This document shows, in pieces, positions 61,034 through 64,000 of a stretch of 64,000 nt of DNA. Source of the DNA: Alteraurantiacibacter aquimixticola (GTDB lineage: Bacteria; Pseudomonadota; Alphaproteobacteria; Sphingomonadales; Sphingomonadaceae). The notes under the pieces were generated by a model. The model saw nothing but the letters and a program-made list of their open reading frames with translations, had not been told where the DNA came from and did no database searches. The first letter of the stretch is position 1. Every line of letters begins with the position of its first letter. A program made the translations under genes and the position numbers. The stretch lies in assembly GCF_004965515.1 (NCBI RefSeq), contig NZ_SSHH01000003.1:375001-439000 (forward strand). Reading direction: 5' to 3'.

Positions 61034-61600
61034 ATGCCCGCCTTCTTCCTGTCCTTCATCACCTGCCTGCTGGTCACCTTGGCCGGGCGTGACATGCTGC
61101 GCATGGCGCGGTTGTCCGGGGCGCTGGGCGGGGGAGGGGCGGGGCTGCATGTGGCGGTGTGGATTGCGTCTGCGGCCACCTCCGCGTTGGCCGCGTGGCT
61201 GGGGCTGTTGCTGGCGCCGGTGATGCCTCCGGCGGGCAAGCAGATGTTCGTCGCGATCGCCATGTTCGTCGCCGCGCTGGAGCTGGTGATCTTGCGCGCG
61301 GGGCCCAGGCCCAGTGAACCCACCTTCTCCCTCGGTGCGATCCTGCTGGTGCTGCTGGCGGCTCAGGCGACCGATGCGGCGCGTTTCCTGCTGATGGCGC
61401 TGAGCCTGCAGACGGGAAATGCGGTGCTGGCGGCTGTGGGCGGTACGCTGGGCAGCGGCGCGGCGTTGAGCATTGCCGTGATCGCGGGTGACAGGCTGGA
61501 AGCCGGACTTCCTCATCGCCGGGCAATGACCCTCGCCATGGCCGCATTGCTCGCGCTCGCTGCGGTCCTGATCGACCTATCTGCGCGACAGATCATTTAA
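61034..61600 (+). CDS. Membrane protein distantly related to the GDT1/TMEM165 family
   Basis: A 188-residue protein with six predicted membrane segments in two similar halves. It starts MPAFFLSFITCLLVTLAGRDMLRMARL; the second half has LLVLLAAQATDAARFLLMALSLQTGNAVLAAVGGTLGSGAA. The layout resembles UPF0016/GDT1 cation exchangers, whose motif is E-x-G-D-K-[TS]. Here AGRDM and QATDA stand in those places, so the acidic-lysine signature is lost in both halves and transport activity is doubtful. It begins 23 nt after the att-like repeat. Confidence 0.6.
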   Translation: MPAFFLSFITCLLVTLAGRDMLRMARLSGALGGGGAGLHVAVWIASAATSALAAWLGLLLAPVMPPAGKQMFVAIAMFVAALELVILRAGPRPSEPTFSLGAILLVLLAAQATDAARFLLMALSLQTGNAVLAAVGGTLGSGAALSIAVIAGDRLEAGLPHRRAMTLAMAALLALAAVLIDLSARQII

Positions 61601-61601
61601 A

Positions 61602-61618
61602 GATCGATTTTATCGATC
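61602..61618. promoter_or_regulatory. Palindrome before dps
   Basis: GATCGAT-TTT-ATCGATC, a perfect inverted repeat with 7-nt arms, 87 nt before the Dps start. It may be an operator or promoter element; no known regulator site is recognised. Confidence 0.4.
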
Positions 61619-61704
61619 ACGTGCATCGGCCATTTGCGCGAAACAAAGCGCTGCCCGTCCCGTTGATCAGGCAAATGCAAACGCAAGATCAAAGGGGATA
61701 TGAC

Positions 61705-62166
61705 ATGGCCGATACCGGCGATAATTCGAAATCCGCGCTGATCGATGGACTGAACGGCCTGCTGGCCGACCATTTGGCGCTCTATTTCAAGACCAAGAAC
61801 TTCCACTGGCACGTGACCGGCCCGCGCTTCCGCGACCTGCACCTGCTGTTCGACGAACAGGCCATTGAGATACAGGGCCAGATCGACGCGATCGGCGAGC
61901 GTGTGCGCAAGAACGGCGCGAAGACGCTCACCTCGATCGGCTCGGTCGCCAAGGCGACGCAGATTGCCGACGAGGACGATGCGGAACTTCCCGCGGAGAA
62001 GATGGTCGCCGAACTGCGCGACGACAATGCTGCCATGGTCAAGCGACTGAAGGAGCTGAAGGAGCATGCCGACAAGGCTGGCGACAATGCCACTGACGGC
62101 CTGATCGACGACTGGACCGACATGGCCGAGGAGCGCGTGTGGTTCCTCTCCAGCCTGCTCCACTGA
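61705..62166 (+). CDS. dps: Dps-family ferritin-like protein
   Basis: A 153-residue iron-storage and DNA-protection protein that forms 12-subunit shells. The ferroxidase region reads LYFKTKNFHWHVTGPRFRDLHLLFDEQAIEIQGQIDAIGERV, with the His and Asp/Glu ligands in place. The C-terminus, DLIDDWTDMAEERVWFLSSLLH, is typical. The ATG at 61705 is preceded by AAAGGGG; a longer frame upstream is less likely. It is closed by a hairpin at 62228. Confidence 0.93.
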   Translation: MADTGDNSKSALIDGLNGLLADHLALYFKTKNFHWHVTGPRFRDLHLLFDEQAIEIQGQIDAIGERVRKNGAKTLTSIGSVAKATQIADEDDAELPAEKMVAELRDDNAAMVKRLKELKEHADKAGDNATDGLIDDWTDMAEERVWFLSSLLH

Positions 62167-62227
62167 CCGGGTGAAATCCCCCGCCGCGTCCCACCTCCCC
62201 CCATCCCTCGAAGGGACGCGGTAAAAG

Positions 62228-62262
62228 AAGGCCGCCGGAGACCATCGCGTCCCGGCGGCCTT
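62228..62262 (+). terminator. Intrinsic terminator after dps
   Basis: Perfect arms AAGGCCGCCGG and CCGGCGGCCTT with a 13-nt loop and a short T-run, 18 nt before the next gene. Confidence 0.75.
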
Positions 62263-62280
62263 TGCTTTAGGGGGAGGGAC

Positions 62281-62901
62281 ATGAGCACGCCTGAATTCAT
62301 CGAAGACGCCTCCGCACAGGATATCGCCCGCTGGCTTGAACAGCGCCTCTCCGCGGCCCTTTCCGAGGCGGATGGCGACATCGCCATTACCCTGCCGGGT
62401 GGCTCCACGCCGTTCCCGATCCTGGAGGAGCTGTGCCGCTCTCCGCTCGACTGGTCGCGCATCGCCGTGTGGCCGGGGGATGACCGGCTGGTTCCTGAGG
62501 ATCACGAGGCCAGCAATACCGGCCGCATCCGCGCGCTGCTGGAGCCCGCAGGCGCGCGCATCGTGCCGCTGGCCGAAGGCGCGGAGCCGCCGCATTTCGC
62601 GGTCAGCTGGCTGGGCATGGGGGCGGACGGGCATATTGCCAGCCTGTTTCCCAATACCGATCCCGATCCTGCGGCGACCAAGCCAGTCATCCGCCTGACC
62701 CCCGATCCGCTGCCGCCCGAGGCGCCCTTCGACCGTATTTCGCTCACCATCCCGGCGCTGGTCGATTGCGACGCGCTGATGTTCGTCATTCGCGGGGGGG
62801 ACAAGCGCGCAGTGTTCGATGCCGCCATCGCGGGCGAGCATGACTTGCCCGTGGCGCGCCTGCTCAAGGCCGCGCGCGCGCCGGTGACATGCTTCACCTG
62901 A
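62281..62901 (+). CDS. pgl: 6-phosphogluconolactonase
   Basis: A 206-residue enzyme of the oxidative pentose phosphate or Entner-Doudoroff pathway that hydrolyses 6-phosphogluconolactone. The sugar-isomerase-like fold shows TLPGGSTPFPILEEL, VWPGDDRLVPEDHEASN and LGMGADGHIASLFPN, the diagnostic motif of the DevB/Pgl family. It is slightly shorter than usual (about 230). The ribosome-binding GGGGGAGGG precedes the ATG. It overlaps the NUDIX gene by 13 nt. Confidence 0.9.
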   Translation: MSTPEFIEDASAQDIARWLEQRLSAALSEADGDIAITLPGGSTPFPILEELCRSPLDWSRIAVWPGDDRLVPEDHEASNTGRIRALLEPAGARIVPLAEGAEPPHFAVSWLGMGADGHIASLFPNTDPDPAATKPVIRLTPDPLPPEAPFDRISLTIPALVDCDALMFVIRGGDKRAVFDAAIAGEHDLPVARLLKAARAPVTCFT

Positions 62902-63350
62902 TCCCCGCGCCCTTGCACCGGTCCGCCTATCGCGCGGCCTACCGCCTGCGCAGCGTCTGGTTGTCGCTGTCCCGCCGCGAAATTCACGGTTGTTCGATCA
63001 TCGCCTTCGATGCCGAGGAGCGCGTGCTGCTGGTGCGCCATTCTTATGGCCCGCCGGTCTGGGCGCTGCCCGGTGGCGGGCTGAAGAGGGGCGAGGATCC
63101 GCTGCAGGCGTCGATGCGCGAGTTGCAGGAGGAACTGTCCTGCTCGCTCGCCGAAGCGCGGCATCTGGGCATGCTGGATGAGACGCTTCACGGCACACGT
63201 CACTTCGCGCATGTCCTGGCTGGCCGGATCGAGGGTACGCCACGCCCCGACCGGCGCGAAGTGGTGGAGGCTGCCTTCTTCCACCGCCATGCGCTGCCGG
63301 ACAATCTCGCCAAGCCGGTCGCGCGGCGGCTGGCCATGCTGGAGCGCTAG
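62889..63350 (+). CDS. NUDIX hydrolase
   Basis: A 153-residue pyrophosphohydrolase. The NUDIX box reads GGGLKRGEDPLQASMRELQEEL at about 63-84 and fits G-x5-E-x7-R-E-x2-E-E. A basic N-terminus (YRAAYRLRSVWLSLSRREIHG) precedes the fold, and the target is unknown. The start overlaps the end of pgl, and its stop overlaps the convergent dinB by four nt. Confidence 0.9.
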   Translation: MLHLIPAPLHRSAYRAAYRLRSVWLSLSRREIHGCSIIAFDAEERVLLVRHSYGPPVWALPGGGLKRGEDPLQASMRELQEELSCSLAEARHLGMLDETLHGTRHFAHVLAGRIEGTPRPDRREVVEAAFFHRHALPDNLAKPVARRLAMLER

Positions 63351-64000
63351 AGCAGCGAGAGCTGCGCATCGTCGCGCGGGCGTTCTTCCTCCGCGTCGTC
63401 CTCGCGTTCGAGATTGCTCAGCGTCAGGCCCATCAGCCGGATCGGCATGGGCAGCGGCAACTCGTCCTCCAATATCTCGCGGGCGAGGCGGGCGAAGGTC
63501 TGCCGGTCGGCGACCGGCTGCGGCAAGGAACGGGCGCGGGTGGTCAGCTGGAAATCGGTATATTTGAGCTTCAATGTCACCGTACGCCCGCGTGCGTCCT
63601 TCTCGGCGATCCGGTCCCATACGATGGCGATGATCCGTTCCAGCGTGTCGCGCAGGGCATCGGTATCGGAGATATCGTCGCTGAAAGTCCGCTCTCCGCC
63701 GATCGACTTGCGGATACGGTTTGCACGCACCGCTCTCAGGTCGATCCCCCGCGCCGCGCGGTAGAGATAGTCTCCGAAACTGCCGAAATGCTGGCGCAGG
63801 TAGTCGGCATCCTTCGCCGCCAGGTCCGCACCGGTCTCTATGCCCAGCCGCGCCATCTTCTCCGCGCCCTTGGGGCCGATGCCGTGGAAGCGCCGCACGG
63901 GCAGCGACTGGACGAAGGCCGCGCCTTGGCCCGGGCGGATCACACAGATCCCGTCGGGCTTGTTCTGGTCGCTGGCGAGCTTGGCGAGGAATTTGTTGTA
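63347..64000 (-). CDS. dinB: DNA polymerase IV (Y family), C-terminal part
   Basis: The reading frame runs off the right edge, so the start and palm catalytic motifs are outside the window. The visible 217 residues begin with NKFLAKLASDQNKPDGI, the conserved end of the palm, then SLPVRRFHGIGPKGAEKMARLGIETGADLA, the helix-hairpin-helix thumb. The little-finger domain includes SIGGERTFSDDI and VTLKLKYTDFQLTTRARSL. These are typical of DinB translesion polymerases. The tail ends DDAQLSLL, which resembles a beta-clamp binding motif (QLSLF type). Confidence 0.92.
   Translation of the reverse strand, partial: YNKFLAKLASDQNKPDGICVIRPGQGAAFVQSLPVRRFHGIGPKGAEKMARLGIETGADLAAKDADYLRQHFGSFGDYLYRAARGIDLRAVRANRIRKSIGGERTFSDDISDTDALRDTLERIIAIVWDRIAEKDARGRTVTLKLKYTDFQLTTRARSLPQPVADRQTFARLAREILEDELPLPMPIRLMGLTLSNLEREDDAEEERPRDDAQLSLL

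Overview
The window looks like a chromosomal segment of a high-GC alphaproteobacterium, most likely Sphingomonadales and probably close to Erythrobacteraceae. This is inferred from the GC-rich coding style, several large TonB-dependent receptors, a CIO-type cytochrome bd oxidase and overall protein character. No rRNA gene or species marker is present. Protein families were assigned by reading translations; no database search was run.

Layout. 1-280: initiator tRNA and terminator. 338-7197: a sulfide/persulfide module. A peroxiredoxin and an ArsR regulator are transcribed leftward. Divergent from them run a persulfide dioxygenase, two YeeE/YedE half-transporters, a type II sulfide:quinone oxidoreductase, a SulP permease, a 49-residue HTH protein and a second 1-Cys peroxiredoxin. 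7309-9889: cioA-cioB plus a tiny DUF2474-type subunit. 10008-18526: a phosphate-scavenging region (TonB receptor, beta-propeller phytase, Tat-exported PhoX-like phosphatase) with two Pho-box-like sites, and with a stand-alone LigD polymerase and a GH3 beta-glucosidase between. 18534-26138: housekeeping and small operons (LMW phosphatase, fructosamine kinase, TauE, HIBYL-CoA hydrolase, RidA, I78 inhibitor, TauD-type dioxygenase, DUF302, ECF sigma with a putative anti-sigma). 26216-29563: an aldolase, CbbY-like phosphatase, DhaL, DhaK operon.

32447-37475 is an unusual leftward operon: exported single-span protein, sodium:solute symporter, 40-residue membrane protein, a carbamoyltransferase that has lost the aspartate-binding loop of PyrB, and an AsnB-type amidotransferase. 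Divergent from it, 37808-42512 holds a probable signalling or conflict module: an unknown helical protein, a TIR-TM-TPR protein, a small beta-rich protein, and a TPR / SLOG-like / degenerate nucleotide-cyclase-like protein. Next to this lies a Crp/Fnr regulator with a CRP-type recognition helix, and TGTGA-N6-TCACG boxes lie at both ends of the block. 43535-50339 holds two MarR regulators, a secreted protein, a small periplasmic protein and a 1123-residue TonB receptor. The same TAGTT-N5-AACTA operator occurs upstream of the secreted protein and of the receptor.

50436-61011 looks like a genomic island. It starts at an intact tRNA-Gly and ends at a 20-nt near-perfect copy of the tRNA 3' end. 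Its cargo is a 2203-residue autotransporter and a secreted G8-domain/beta-helix protein, with no integrase left. 61034-64000: a GDT1-like membrane protein, Dps, 6-phosphogluconolactonase, a NUDIX hydrolase and the C-terminal part of DNA polymerase IV, cut by the window edge.
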